Shown piece after piece: positions 21,167-32,700 of a stretch of 64,000 nucleotides of DNA (position 1 is its first letter; the number at the start of each line of letters is the position of its first letter). This DNA comes from Caprella mutica (taxonomy: Eukaryota; Arthropoda; Malacostraca; Amphipoda; Caprellidae): the NCBI GenBank assembly GCA_947561585.1, contig CANNZV010001842.1, positions 84,867 through 148,866 of the forward strand, given 5' to 3'. The notes below the pieces were generated by a model. That model did no database searches. It was not told where the DNA came from and worked only from the letters and a program-made list of their open reading frames with translations. Made by a program: the position numbers and the translations under genes.

Positions 21167-22455
21167 CAGGGTGCGGCGTACGTTTGGAAGCAATTGTGTA
21201 ATATAATTCTTAAAAATAAGTTCCTAAGTAGGTGATAGGGTTTGAACTATAGTAGAGACACTACATTATGACGTCGCAGTGTTATTTTGTACAAAAATTT
21301 AGTCAATTCAAAAATGTCAGACAAAAGAGAAGCCATTATTGCTCTACACCGTGCCGGGAAGTCAGATTCCGTCATTTCAAAGACTCTCTCAAATGCGAGA
21401 TCGACTGTTTGGAAGTGTGTGGAGCGTTTTAATGAGAGAAGAGACTTGACTAATCGTCCAAGAAGTGGTAGACCACGCTCACAACGCACCAACAACTGAT
21501 AAAATGTGCCCGAGAGAAGATCAGAAGGAACCCGAAAAGGTCAATACGATTGTTAGCCGAAACAGCTAATGTGAGTCCCAGAACAATGAGAAGAGTTGTC
21601 AAAGAAGACCTAAAGATGTCTTCTTTCACCCTCCAAAAGAGACAGAATCTGTCAGAAGCTGTAAAGAAAAAGAGATTGGAGAGAAGCAAAGCACTTCTGA
21701 GAGAATTGAAGTCTGGCACGGCTGGTGAAATTGTTTGGTCTGACGAAAAAATTTTCACAGTGGAAATGGCTCACAACCTGAGGAATGACAGAATAATTGG
21801 TAAAAGTGCAAAAGACATCCCATACAACCAAAAAACTGTCCACATAACCATGAAACCTGCTTCAGTAATGGTCTGGGCCGCCGTTTCAGAAACTTTGAGA
21901 TCTCCTTTAATTTTTGTAGAACAAGGCGCCAAAATCAATGCTAAATGTTATATTGAGCATATTTTGACGCCAATGTTGGAGTCAGCTAAGGATCACTTCG
22001 GTAATGACACTCTATGGACATTTCAGCAAGACGGCGCGACTTCACATACTGCAAATGTCACTCAAAACTGGTGCCATGACCATCTTCCACGGTTTTGGTC
22101 CAAAGAAATGTGGCCTCCCTGCTCCCCAGATGTTAATCCTATGGACTTTTCGGTATGGTCCATTCTTGAATCAAAGGCCTGTGGTAAATTCCATCGCATT
22201 GTGGATGATTTAAAGCGTTCGCTCCAGAGATCTTGGAAGGAAATTTCACAAGAACAGTTGCGTGCCGCAGTAGGAGGAGTTCGGATGAGATTTGAGGCTG
22301 TTATTAAAAACAAGGGGGGACATTTTGAATAAATTTATGATTTTTGAATTCTTAAAACCCTTATGTAATAATACATAACTGTAAATTATTAAATATATTT
22401 TTCGTTGGGTTATAATATGCACTTTCATTTGCTTTCAAACTTACGCCCCACCCTG
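21167..22455 (+). mobile_element. maT-type (DD37D) mariner element
   Basis: Starts CAGGGTGCGGCGTACGTTTG and ends ...CAAACTTACGCCCCACCCTG, inverted copies of about 28 bp with a few mismatches. TA flanks both sides (21165-21166 and 22456-22457). Length 1289 bp is standard. The transposase lies on the plus strand with one frameshift. Confidence 0.9.
21314..22332 (+). pseudogene. mariner-family transposase, DD37D (maT-like), one frameshift
   Basis: The N-terminal helix-turn-helix frame starts at the Met at 21314 (MSDKREAIIALHRAGKSD, then a stretch ending RPRSGRPRSQRT). It stops at 21497 because one base is missing near 21485-21490. The frame continues as QLIKCAREKIRRNPKRSIRL into the catalytic half, open to TAA at 22330. 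Numbered from 21550, the triad is D65 (IVWSDEKIFT), D161 (TFQQDGATSH) and D199 (SPDVNPMDF), with 37 residues between the last two: DD37D, the maT spacing. The C-terminus KNKGGHFE is typical of the group. Apart from the single-base loss it looks young. Confidence 0.88.
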
Positions 22456-22559
22456 TATATAACGCAAAGATTTAGGTACTAGATGACGCACAGATTTTAA
22501 GTTCTATACGACGCTAAAATTTCAAGTTAAGTTAGCGTCTGCTTTAACCTAAAAAAAAG

Positions 22560-22830
22560 GTGATCATTTATGCAAGAGGGAAGAAGTGAGAAAAGAAAGT
22601 AGCTGCATGAACACAGTCCCCATTCACCAATTGGTGATAATGCTCATAGATCCAGAATCCAGTCACTTACCAAGGAATGTAACGAAAAGGGACATATAAG
22701 AGGAAAATGAAGAGGTGATAGTTAAAGAAGCCTACGAGCCTATTTAACACATAAATCTAAGACCTCATAGTTAAAGAAAATAAACCTAGCGCTATCCTCT
22801 GAAACTGGAAGTAGCGTTAATAAATGATAT
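22560..22830. repeat. dispersed repeat, copy 2 of 3
   Basis: Shares with 4880-5220 and 58495-58850 a GAAAAGAAAGTAGCTGCATGAA block, then GAGGAAAATGAAGAGGTGAT and a CTATCCTCTGAAACTGGAAG block. Diverged and non-coding. Confidence 0.5.
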
Positions 22831-23680
22831 TCACGGAATAAATTAAAAATATTGATTATCTAAATTTCAACTACACTGGACCCTTTCCTTCCATTCACTA
22901 GTGACATCATTCGAAAACACAACCTGGCGATATTAAGGATTTATTTTACCTTTAGACACATTGTCACTACCACGTTTGTTGTTTTGTATGTATATGAATG
23001 AGGGTAACAAGAGAAGGGGTGAAAGTACTAACGCAGTTTTTTTCCACAAGAAAGACGTCATCTTCATTTTCTGAAAGTAAAAAGATACTTCAGATATGTA
23101 TGATAAATGAGTATCAAATATATTTTTATTAAAATATCATTCATCGTGGTGCAGATTTCTCCAAGAACCTGATATCATAATATAATTATTAGAATTAAAT
23201 GTCTAAGTCTATTACCAATAGTTATAAATAAAGTGCACAAAGAATGGTTGAAACTATCACCTATATTTGTAATTCAAGTGCACTCTGAAGAGTTTAAATT
23301 ATCAAAGATAATTGCAAATAAGCTGCACACTGGAGGGTTAAGGCAACCACAGCGCAGTGAAGAGTTTCTCATGGTGGTTGTCCAGAAATTTTGGTCTAGA
23401 AAATAAGGTTTTGGAACTTTCAGTCTCGGGATGAAAAAATACTCAGCCAGCGGACTTAGTCAAAGGGACAATTATGAGCGTTATAGGGTTAATACTAACC
23501 TTTTATTTGTTATGAAATTGATTACTGCTGAATTATGTGCATGAGGAGGCGTGTCGCCCCTTGAACCCTCAGTCCAGGTCATTAAACAGTTATGAAATTT
23601 ATAGTGCATTAAACAAGCGAATGAAACAAACTAAATTACGGCCATTCATGTAGAGAGTTCTAAAGTAATCTTCATATATT
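22831..23680. other. no recognisable gene
   Basis: No conserved frame or repeat seen. Confidence 0.5.
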
Positions 23681-24790
23681 TACCTTCGCAAATTTGCGGA
23701 TGGTTATATTTTATCCGGCTGAATGACGATTTTAAATTTGGTGAGACGATTGGTCAAAGTGCAGTGACCTGGTAGAGTTTTGGGAGTGACCCGGTCAAAG
23801 GTCAAGGTCATGATCATTCATCACTAAAAAATTATTGAACCATATTGCACTAAATTTGGTGGCACGATTGGTCAATATACAGGAACCATTTTGTTAGATT
23901 TTGGGAGAGATTTGGTTAAAGGTCAAAGATCAAAGTCAAGGCCATTTATAACTTAATGCCCTGTGCACACTAGGCACTACAAATTACTAGATGCGGCACA
24001 TCAGCCACATGGCTTCGCATTAAAAAGTGTGCGATGTGTACACACTAGGCATGATGAGAGGCTGCCCTTTTAACTTTAAAAAGGGTTTACGAAAAAAGAG
24101 ATTTCTTTAAAAAGTTAAAAATTGAGTTAGTTATAAAGAATATTAATTGCATAAGTAGTTACCAAATTTGAGGGATCTTGCCTTGTTTTCATTACACTGA
24201 TAACTTATTTATTGATTAACTCTTTATTTGCTTTATTTAAAATCATTAATAATTGATTTCAATATTTTTGTGAGCTTTCTTTCCAGCTTTTTGTAATAAA
24301 AGACAGTTTTCATTTACTACACACAAGGACAATCGTGGTAAAACTGAATGAGCTGTCAGTTTGCTTCTGAAAGCTGCAGCATCAGCCACAAAAGAATGAC
24401 CGCTCCCAATACTCTCTTGGAAACATAAAGTTGCTCGAGTTGGCACTAAATCAGCCAGTTTCTAGAGCGTATTGCGGGATCATGTACTTTATAGTGCCTA
24501 GTGTGTACGGGGCATAACAACTCAAAAGGTGTTCAACCAAATTGCTTGAAATTTGTTGAGACAATTGGTCAATGTCCAAGTATCATCTGGTAGTATTTTG
24601 GGAGCGATCCGATCAAAGGTCAAGGTCATTCATAACTCAAAAAGTATTCAATAATATTGCATGAAACTTGGTGGGGCGATTGGTCATTATACAGTTGCTA
24701 GTCTATTAGATCTTAGAAGAAAATGGGTCAAAGGTTGAGGTCAAGGTCTTATCTAAGTGGCGGCACCGGATGCGCTCTACCGACTGCACG
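23681..24790 (+). repeat. ~121-bp tandem repeat rich in AGGTCA motifs
   Basis: Four diverged units, each with CGATTGGTCAA, a TTTTGGGAG block and GGTCAAAGGTCAAGGTCA (best at 23793-23810). The spacing between units 1 and 2 is 121 bp. A MITE (23953-24518) sits within the array. Two more units occur at 45300-45540. AGGTCA is the nuclear-receptor half-site, and TCAAGGTCA is the extended form bound by FTZ-F1/ERR-type receptors. This is a motif match only. Confidence 0.75.
23953..24518. mobile_element. MITE with ATGCCC ends inside the 121-bp repeat
   Basis: The left end reads TTAATGCCCTGTGCACACTA then GGCACTA; the right end in reverse complement reads GTTATGCCCCGTACACACTA then GGCACTA. Related units at 24630 and 45410 show the uninterrupted ATAACTCAAAA, which fixes the insertion: AAC is present on both sides (23950-23952, 24519-24521), a 3-bp duplication. 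A 3-bp duplication suggests PIF/Harbinger-like mobilisation. No coding frame. Confidence 0.75.
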
Positions 24791-24869
24791 CAATCTAGTT
24801 ATATATAGATGAAGATTATTTTGAAATTCTCAAACCTCATGTTAATTTCCCACTCAAATCTCATGTTAA

Positions 24870-25099
24870 CCCACTGAAGGCACAAGATTAGAAAATAAGA
24901 ATAGTACCAAGTGGTACAGACTTTTTTATTATTAATATTTGAAATAATTTAATTCAATAGTATGCATGAGCCGCAACAATTGCATTTTAATGCATCGTTG
25001 CACCGTGGAAAAAAATAGTCCCACCTTGCAATAAATTATATTTTTAACAAATGTAACAAAAATAAGTGGGGACTAAGAGTCCCACCGTGCCACAGAGAG
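24870..25099. mobile_element. piggyBac-like MITE (230 bp)
   Basis: TTAA lies on both sides (24866-24869, 25100-25103). The ends CCCACTGAAGGCAC and, in reverse complement, CTCTCTGTGGCAC are imperfect inverted repeats resembling piggyBac termini. The interior holds GGGACT/AGTCCC inverted motifs. No gene. Confidence 0.55.
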
Positions 25100-25103
25100 T
25101 TAA

Positions 25104-26995
25104 ATAAATGTCAAAACATGTAAAAATTACCAAAGTTACGTATTATTTTACAAGGGTTAATAATGCTATCCGCTTTTGATAAATACACTATACATTTGCA
25201 TATTCATAATTTCAACTTTTTTCTATTATTGTACCTCAATTATATTATTTTAAAACGAGACCAAAAAGTTTCAAGACCAATTTCCCTTAGAACAATCACA
25301 GTCTCTAACAAAGTAATGTACTATGTTAGGTTTTCAATCCCTCTTTTTAAAAGTAATTTTCTAAATTCATTCGATGAATGATAATAGTTATTGACTAACA
25401 ATGAAATCAGTTCTTGTATTTCTAAAAGAAATTAATTTAACTTTAACTAACTTCATAGTTACGAAAATGAAATACTTTCCATTATTTTTTGTTTTAAAAG
25501 ACAACATTTAATTTGATCCGAATAATCAATGTGACAAAAATCGAAACATTGTGAATCTTCCTATTCTTCGGAATTGTACTGTTTGAAGCTCACAAAGATT
25601 TTCCTTTTTTTTTATTATTTTTGTGTAATATGAATTATATTTTTTCTTATTATAGCGAAAAAGCAAAATGATTGTTACAGTATAAGAGAAAATATAAAAA
25701 ACTTAGTCAGCTTCTTATTACGTAATCTTAATTTAAGATATCAGATAAGATAAGGAAATGTTTCAGATCGATGACTAATATACCATTCAACAGAAATACA
25801 ATTGTATTTTATTATAACTTTAAAATACACAAATAGTCTACATTTTTATTATTTTACTATAAAATACAATCAATATGTACGGTAATGGACATTGGACAAT
25901 AACAGAAGATCTGCCGAGTGTGAATTTTTCGACAAAGTAAACTGTAAATTTAAAGACTTTATTAAATAATATTGGTACATCTCATAACGGATATTGTTAT
26001 ACATTATTAATAAGATATTTTAACTATATATCACATAATAGAGATTAATTACATACCTAATTTAGATGAGGTAATTTTGAAGCGTTGACTATATTTTATT
26101 ATTTGGGTTTTGGACCCAGAGGTCTATTCACCATCAGGAACATGAGTAAAAAATCCTTATCTAAACTATTAATTGCATGACCAACAGTCGTTTGATGGAT
26201 AATTACATCCTATGTGGTATATAAGATCTTCATCCTATATATTTTTTATCGTATCATTCATAGATTTAATTAAAAAGCGCTAGATTTCATATATAACTAT
26301 CCATTGCCAAATAAATTCTTCTTTTAGAGCTAAATCTGCATATTAATATTAGAGGTATACAATTAACACTATGAAGTATAACCAATCAAATTTTAAAATA
26401 TTTAATTATCTATAAGAAGCTCGATTAACTCTATCAGGCCCAGACTTTTGAGGGAAATAAATGCCCTATGTTCCCAAAGGTTTTTGACTATACCTAATCA
26501 TTTTTGTAAGTGGTGCAAAATTTGAGCTGCCGAGCATCACACAGACTTGATTATTAAAAGGTAGTATACTTTCAGTACCACTGAAAATTAAACCTAACAC
26601 TTATGGTGGTTTGAAATATCAACTCCAAGACTTAAAATATCAAGCGTTTTTAAGGTGGTACATTTTCTGTACCACCTTGCAACACCTTCTCTGTGTGGTA
26701 TGAAATGTGTAACACCTGACTTGAAAGAGATAAATCGTCTCACCTCTATAGCGACTAATTATAATAGCTTATATTGTATAGGAGATCTAAATGAAATCAG
26801 TAGCTACCTCTACATGCAGGGAAATGCAGGAAGTGTTCAACTGAAGACGATACCTGTCACACCAATCACACTTTGAATCGCACTAACTATCACGCTATCT
26901 ATTGCACTGGAGATAAGAATGTGTACGATATGTGTATCGACATGGTACTGATAAGAAAAAACCATACACATTATACTTTCAAATTGAAATGAATC
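25104..26995. other. no recognisable gene
   Basis: Strongly A+T-rich. A small hairpin-like pair GGTGGTAC/GTACCACC lies near 26650-26680. The short open frames show no known domain. Confidence 0.5.
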
Positions 26996-26999
26996 TACT

Positions 27000-27415
27000 T
27001 TAAATTCAAAACTTCAAATTCAAATTAAAGAACTGTAAATTCAAATTAAAAAACTGTAAATTCAAATTAAAAAACTAGAAATTCAAATTAAAAAATGTAA
27101 ATTAAAATTAAAATAAATATAAATTAAAATTGAAAACTTTATATTCAAATTTAGAATTTTTAAATTCAAATTTAAAAACTTCAAATTCAAATTTAAAAAC
27201 TTTAAATTAAAATTTAAAAACTTTAAATTAAAATTCAAAAACTTCAAATTCAAATTTAAAAACTTTAAATGCAAATTTAAAAACTTTAAATTCAAATTTA
27301 AAAAATTCAAATTCGAATTTAAAACTTTAAATTCGAATTTAAAACTTTAAATTCAAATTAAAAAACTTCAAATTCAAATTAAAAACTTTGAATTCGAATT
27401 CAATAACTTTCAATT
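27000..27415. repeat. ~21-bp minisatellite
   Basis: About 19 units of AAACTTCAAATTCAAATTTAA type, period mainly 20-21 bp. The 21-bp period makes the minus strand read as a seven-residue repeat (LNLKFLN), which is an artefact. Confidence 0.88.
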
Positions 27416-27609
27416 TAGAATCCCAAATCTTAAAATCCAAATCTAGAATATCATCCGATTCTAAAAAGATGATATTCAACCTAACAAGGAAAGATTCAAA
27501 TTTGAGAAAAAATGACAATCAAATTGAAAAAAAATGATATTCAAAGTGAAATTATCGTAAACGAATTAAAAGAAAAATGACGTTCAAATTAAAGAAAATA
27601 ATATACGTA

Positions 27610-28466
27610 CGGTGTTTTATTTTTCTTCTTTTTGCAAGATTTGAGCCCCCACTAGGAATATTTGGAATAAGAATTTAGAAGAAACAAGTATATTTTCTTG
27701 AAGATAAGGCTTGGTACTTACATTTCATGTTCCACAAATTTATTTGAAACTCATTGAAAACACTCCTAAAGGCTATCTACAAAATGTGTTGAAAATGGTC
27801 GCCAGAATCCTGTAGTCAAAGTCTTGGGCGCTTAATGACGCTCTTCGTCACCCTCTCATTGCAGATGAGAATCCACATGATATTGTCGAATGAAACTATA
27901 GAAATGACAAAAAAGTAATGATATTTGTTGCGATTGCGGACGGAAAATTCTATTGTCCGAGCATTCATCGATGACGACGACCCTTGTGACTCTGCCAATG
28001 GTTCCTATAACAGGGCTTTGCTGAAAGACAGAGTGTGGCAAAAAATTTTGAGCCAATGCTACATGACACAGACTCTGGTGGATGCAAGATGGTTTTCCAT
28101 CTCATTGTACAAGAGTGGCTTAGCAGTTCTTGAAGAAAAATTTCGAGGACGAGTTACCAGAAGAGACACCCAGATCTTTCTGGGTTACAACGCAAAATAT
28201 TTTGAATTCGGAAAAACCTCAATCCATTCATGATATGATAGAATTTAGTGTGTGAAGCTGTTTGGTGCAAATTATTACGCAGCAACAGTTGAGAAGGTGA
28301 CGAAGACTCGAAGAGCGTCTTGAAGCGCAGTTTCAACTAAGTTTGTATCACATAAAATGTAAGTAACAAGCCTTATCTTCAAGAAAATATATTTTTTTCC
28401 TCTAAATTCTTACTTCAAATATTGCAAGTGGGGGCTCAAAGTCTTGCAAAAGAAAAAAACACACTG
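27610..28466 (+). mobile_element. mariner-type element with long TIRs, copy 2
   Basis: Related to 2914-4786 but in the opposite orientation and about half as long. Starts CGGTGTTTTATTTTTC after TA (27608-27609) and ends ...CACACTG before TA (28467-28468). The left arm is ~270 bp; the right arm is shortened. It lacks the 18-bp minisatellite found in copy 1. Confidence 0.75.
27905..28235 (+). pseudogene. mariner (DUF4817-type) transposase remnant
   Basis: The open frame 27925-28233 contains DPCDSANGSYNRALLKDRVW, homologous to the pre-catalytic block seen in copy 1. The following catalytic block is present only in another frame. The conserved aspartates cannot be placed in one frame, so it is dead. 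Confidence 0.55.
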
Positions 28467-28469
28467 TAA

Positions 28470-29015
28470 ATGAAGAAAAATTGCCCATTTGAAAAAATGA
28501 CATTTTTAAAGAATATAAACTCTAGTACCTATGGGGTGGTTTGCGCGAACCATCTCTCATATAGTAATAACAATATCTTTCATTCTAAACTGATCTGGAA
28601 GCTTCGTTTTCATGACTTTTACTTTTCCATTTCATAACGCATGATCAGACAAAAACAAAAAAGATAAATGGTAAGATACTTACATCTACACTACTGTATA
28701 CTACTACTCGTTTTTATATAGTTCTTATTGTTTATTTTTAATATTTGCTTATTATTTTACAGCATTCACATCAATTATTGCATTACAGTAAATAGTAATA
28801 ATTCTTTTCATTGGGCGGACGTGTGTGTGTTGTTCTCTCTTGTATCTGTTTATGCTTTTCATTTACTGTTCCAACCTAACCTAAGGTGATGTGTCTGTTT
28901 ATTATCGTCAGTGAAGTGTAACGTCTATCAAATGTCACTACTTGATATCGTTTGATTCTTTAATACGATGCATAAACGTGCTCTGAAGAAAAATTAAACT
29001 ACACCTAGTTTATCT
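28470..29015. other. no recognisable gene
   Basis: No conserved frame or repeat recognised. Confidence 0.5.
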
Positions 29016-29019
29016 AAAC

Positions 29020-29560
29020 TAAACAAGATGAAGGAAAGATAACAAGATCTCTGATGAAGGGAGAGATACTGTGGGGTTGTCGGGAGAAACCAAAGAAGAA
29101 ATTCAGGATGCTTTCAGACAAGTTAGATATAGTGCTGGAGAGATTGGAGGCTGAGGAGAAGCCTAAAATAACTCATTAACAATGAAAATAGATATTCTTG
29201 AAAATCTGATGGATGAAATTGAGTAATCTGAACGATGGACAAATACTGTACTCTCTGGTAGTGCAATTCCGACCTCTATCACCGGCGAGTTGGTGGAGCA
29301 GGTCGCGGCACTATGAAATAGGATCCTTGGATATTGTTGGAGTATTCAGGGTGGGCAAAAAGTCACAAGCTCAAGGCTTGTGCTGGAAAGTGGTTGTCCA
29401 TCTCCATAATCTGTATGCGAAACAAGATTTGCTGCAAGCATGCAGAAGAGTAAAGCTAAACCTGAACGATATAATATCATCTGTACAATGAAACAATTGA
29501 GGAAGAAAAGAACGGGTAGAATTGCATTTTGTTGATCAAGGGATGGCTGGGTATACATCT
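29020..29560 (+). pseudogene. probable LINE ORF1 remnant
   Basis: Frames interrupted by stops give SDKLDIVLERLEAEE, then LDIVGVFRVGKKSQ followed by KVVVHLHNLYAKQDLLQACR. The order coiled-coil-like start, FRVGK motif, then a basic helix resembles the ORF1 RNA-binding protein of CR1/L2-type LINEs. At least two frameshifts separate the parts. No reverse transcriptase follows. The assignment is tentative. Confidence 0.4.
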
Positions 29561-29696
29561 GATTGAAGCCACATAATATGTACATTGGCTCCTAATCAGA
29601 AGATGGTGATCAAACCATTGGTAGTTACAAGAGACTGTGTAGCAGTGAACTAAATGTGGATCCGGAGGAATTTTTTCGTCATGTTCAAACTAAAGG

Positions 29697-29795
29697 TGAC
29701 CGGAAAACTACCAGTGAGAAAACTAATAGTGTGGAAAACTTCCAGTGAGAAAACTCCCAGTGGGAAAACTCCCAGAGTGGAAAACTCCCAATGAC
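29697..29795 (+). repeat. 15-bp minisatellite, candidate foldback end (family D)
   Basis: About six units of GAAAACTCCCAGTGG, period mostly 15 bp with one- and two-base slips. It resembles in period and layout the terminal arrays of the foldback elements, but no matching inverted array was found in the window. Confidence 0.6.
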
Positions 29796-29799
29796 TTTT

Positions 29800-30260
29800 A
29801 TATTAATAATTATTAATATGCATTGAAATTTATAGTTAAAGTGAAACTTACTAGATAAAAGATTATTATAATAATATGCATTAAAATTTTGTAGCTAAAC
29901 CAAAACGTACCAAATAAAACGTTATTACAGTATAACTTTGAATTCAAATTTAATTATCAAATTACTTAAGAGTTCATGTTAAAATATTCTAAATTACGAA
30001 GATGCTAGTTTTTCTTAAATAACTACTAGATTAATAAAGAGTTCAACTTAGTTTTAAATTACGAAACTGCTTGTATTTTGAAATAGGTTCTAAATGAACA
30101 AAGCGTTCAACTTTGTATTAGGTTTATAAATAGATGAAGTGATAATCTATGGAACGATTTCTAGAAAAAACTCTTTATACTTTATATATATATTTCATTT
30201 AATTACTTTAAATGACATAACTGCTTGTATGTTAGAAATATTTTTCAAATGAATGAAATA
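29800..30260. repeat. degenerate direct repeats
   Basis: A ~70-bp unit with AATATGCATT(G/A)AAATTT and TAG(T/C)TAAA is doubled at about 29805-29940. Beyond it, blocks containing AAATTACGAAACTGCTTGTAT recur at spacings of roughly 90-120 bp. Confidence 0.5.
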
Positions 30261-30790
30261 ACAATTTCGTTTTAATGGTAATTGGACTTAAAATGGATTC
30301 AATCTCATAACAAGTATATCCCATTTTACCTGAAAGTTCGGTAAACACCCTTGACTTTCTGATAACCTAAAATTTCTTATCCAAATGAATGTCTAGTCAT
30401 TATAAAATAGAATTAAATCATGATATTCACATATTTTATGTTATTTACTTTGAATTTTATATATGAGTTTATATTTATTTTCGATATTAAAAAAAATTTA
30501 TCCTCTTATATTTCATTTTCTAACTATTGGAAATCATAAACATTCAAATAAATCATAAAGTTATAAATAAACCGCACTTAGAATTGGATAATGTAACTTC
30601 TTCTCTGATAGTATGATAATGTTAAACTTTATTATGATTAATTTATGTATTTAAAAAAAATGTTGCTAGCAACTCTTTTTCATGTTTATGAATTTACTTT
30701 ACGTTTTAATTTATGCCTTGTTCGAGAGAAAATAATATAATGTTTGTCGCATTTGAATTGACTGATTGTTCGTTAGTAATATTTGTGTCT
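30261..30790. other. no recognisable gene
   Basis: A+T-rich; on the minus strand it lies downstream of the retroelement tail below and might include its 3' end, but no LTR pair was identified. Confidence 0.4.
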
Positions 30791-30794
30791 CTCT

Positions 30795-31200
30795 CTAAAC
30801 CTCTGCTTGGGTTAAAGGGAGTCCAATTTGGTTAAACATTTCATTTCCTACTCTATTATTTAGGTAGCTTGTTTCATCTCCTCGTCGGGATTCATCCTTA
30901 CGCTGGTTACGGACCAATACGCTAACGTAAACTACTAAAGCAATGGCAATAATTGTCAGAAGTAAAACTAAAATGTCCGAAAGTTGGTCTGGAAGTAGGC
31001 CTGAAGATGTTCCTCAGACATGGAATTCGCCTTCTGCATTACATCAATTATCAAATTGATATCATAGTTACTCTGGCTCTGCCCAATTTTGCTTCAATTG
31101 TGTGATTCTTCTTTCTTGATTTCTGGAAAAAACAGTTGCACATCACCATTTGATAGACCCGGGGCATTTTTAAATTTCCATTTGCTACCATTGTTATCAA
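30795..31200 (-). pseudogene. C-terminal membrane-anchor fragment, possibly envelope-like, of an LTR retroelement
   Basis: On the minus strand a frame from about 31010 to the stop at 30795-30797 encodes a ~20-residue hydrophobic segment (DNA 30919-30977). A basic stop-transfer stretch (RNQRKDESRR) and a ~40-residue tail follow. Upstream, 31010-31200 is coding-like in another frame with a stop near 31096. A single-pass anchor with a short cytoplasmic tail downstream of an integrase in the same orientation fits the envelope-like third gene of some insect LTR retroelements. There is no sequence match I can name. It is broken by a frameshift and by the mariner insertion at 31206. Confidence 0.35.
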
Positions 31201-31205
31201 TTATA

Positions 31206-31868
31206 CAGGGTGTCCGACACTTTTGTTGCCAAACTTCAACATAAGGTTGCATTCGTCGAAATAAACGCTTTTCATTCTATGAAGGTATGGTCTAAAATGC
31301 TTAGTTAAATAGTTACAAGGTTAAGAAAGTAGTATCTGTACCATTTATTATTATTTGTTAACATTATTTTTTTAAATGTTGCGATAAGAAACAAAACATT
31401 CTCAACAGTAATTATTAGGTGCACAAGAAACTTAATCTTAAATTAGGATACATGTTTACAGAATGTGTTCATTTTGCCACCCATTTGGTGCGATGCAAGC
31501 GTTCAAACGTTTTCCCGCAAGGATTCGTGAAACTCCTGGTGTCTTTGCTCGCGTCCGCCAATCATTGGGCACACGTTTGAACAGCTGCATCGCAACAAAT
31601 GGGAGGCAGTTTGAACAAATTTTGCAAACTTGTTACCTAATTTAAGATTAAGTTTCTTGTGCTCCTAATAATTACTGTTAAAATTGTTTTGTTTCTTATT
31701 GCAACATTAAAAAAAATGTTAACTAATAATAATAAATGGTACAGATACTACTTTCCTAACCTTGTAATTTTTTAATTTTTAGACCATACCTTCATAGAAT
31801 TGAAAGTGTTTATTTCGCCGAATGCAACCTTGTGTTGAAGTGTGGCAACAAAAGTGTCTGACACCCTG
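31206..31868. mobile_element. near-palindromic mariner derivative (663 bp)
   Basis: Ends CAGGGTGTCCGACACTTTTG and its inverse, with TA on both sides (31204-31205, 31869-31870). The two arms, about 240 bp each, match closely in inverted orientation; the central ~190 bp keeps the 3' end of a transposase gene. It is a deletion derivative and needs a transposase in trans. Confidence 0.85.
31463..31645 (+). pseudogene. C-terminal scrap of mariner (DUF4817-type) transposase
   Basis: Sixty codons reading ...FARVRQSLGTRLNSCIATNG then GRQFEQIL. This matches the tail of DUF4817-type transposases, where an RRV...R...CI...GGHFEHLL motif ends the protein. The catalytic domain is absent. Confidence 0.6.
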
Positions 31869-31870
31869 TA

Positions 31871-32695
31871 TACAGGTTTTCAATTTCTTAATGTTTTGGA
31901 TTAAAACTTTCATTCTTTCTTCCCCCTCAGACAAATTTATATTTCAATATTACAACCTATTTTATTCACTATATGTTTTTATTTGTGCTGTAAAAAAAAA
32001 AATCATATATATAACACATAATTAACATACAAAAATGATTAAAATAAAAACATGATTTTCATATTTACATCCCATCAACTTAATTCATAAAACATTTACA
32101 AAAACATATTTACATTTATATTTGAATTCCAGTCTTCTCATAATTAATCGCTCACTGCTGGCAAACAAACAAACAATTAAATACGGTGAAACGCTAATCT
32201 GTTATTGTATAATTTATCACTTGTTTATAAAACATTGTGATAGAACTATTAATTTCTTGAAAACTAGTAATCTGGTTTGTAGTTTTATTTGGCTATGTGG
32301 TTTTATGTGGTTATGTGATTTTTTTTTTTTTTTCGACCGGCTTTCTTACTTTGGCATTTATAATGATTTCTTAATTTTAAAAACTCGTAAATTTGGTTAA
32401 AACATTTATATTTCATTTCCTTGTTTGGCGTCCTATCTTTATGATACATTTGTTTTTATTAATTTCTATTACATGGCCTGGTCCTATTCAATTAAGTTGT
32501 AATTTGTGCTGTTTATTATGATCTCTTATGAACCCTGTCATTAACCTATATGTTTTTTTGTTTTCGAGTGTGATTATGATATATGATTCTTTTGTTTGTT
32601 TAATTAATAATATCTGCTCGAATTACGTCTTGTATAAATATTGATTGTCTAGACCAGATATTAACCATATTTTATGATTTCTCCAAATTATATAT
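31871..32695. other. decayed interior of the retroelement, no readable gene
   Basis: Lies between the integrase and the membrane-anchor fragment. Stops occur in all frames, and a T-run is present at 32320-32333. Confidence 0.4.
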
Positions 32696-32700
32696 TTAAT

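Noticed and set aside
25163..25381. Hydrophobic 72-codon frame
   Set aside because: A+T-rich DNA readily yields Phe/Leu/Ile/Tyr-rich frames; nothing conserved.
27083..27310. Leu/Asn/Phe/Lys-rich 75-codon frame
   Set aside because: Seven-residue repeat caused by the 21-bp minisatellite.
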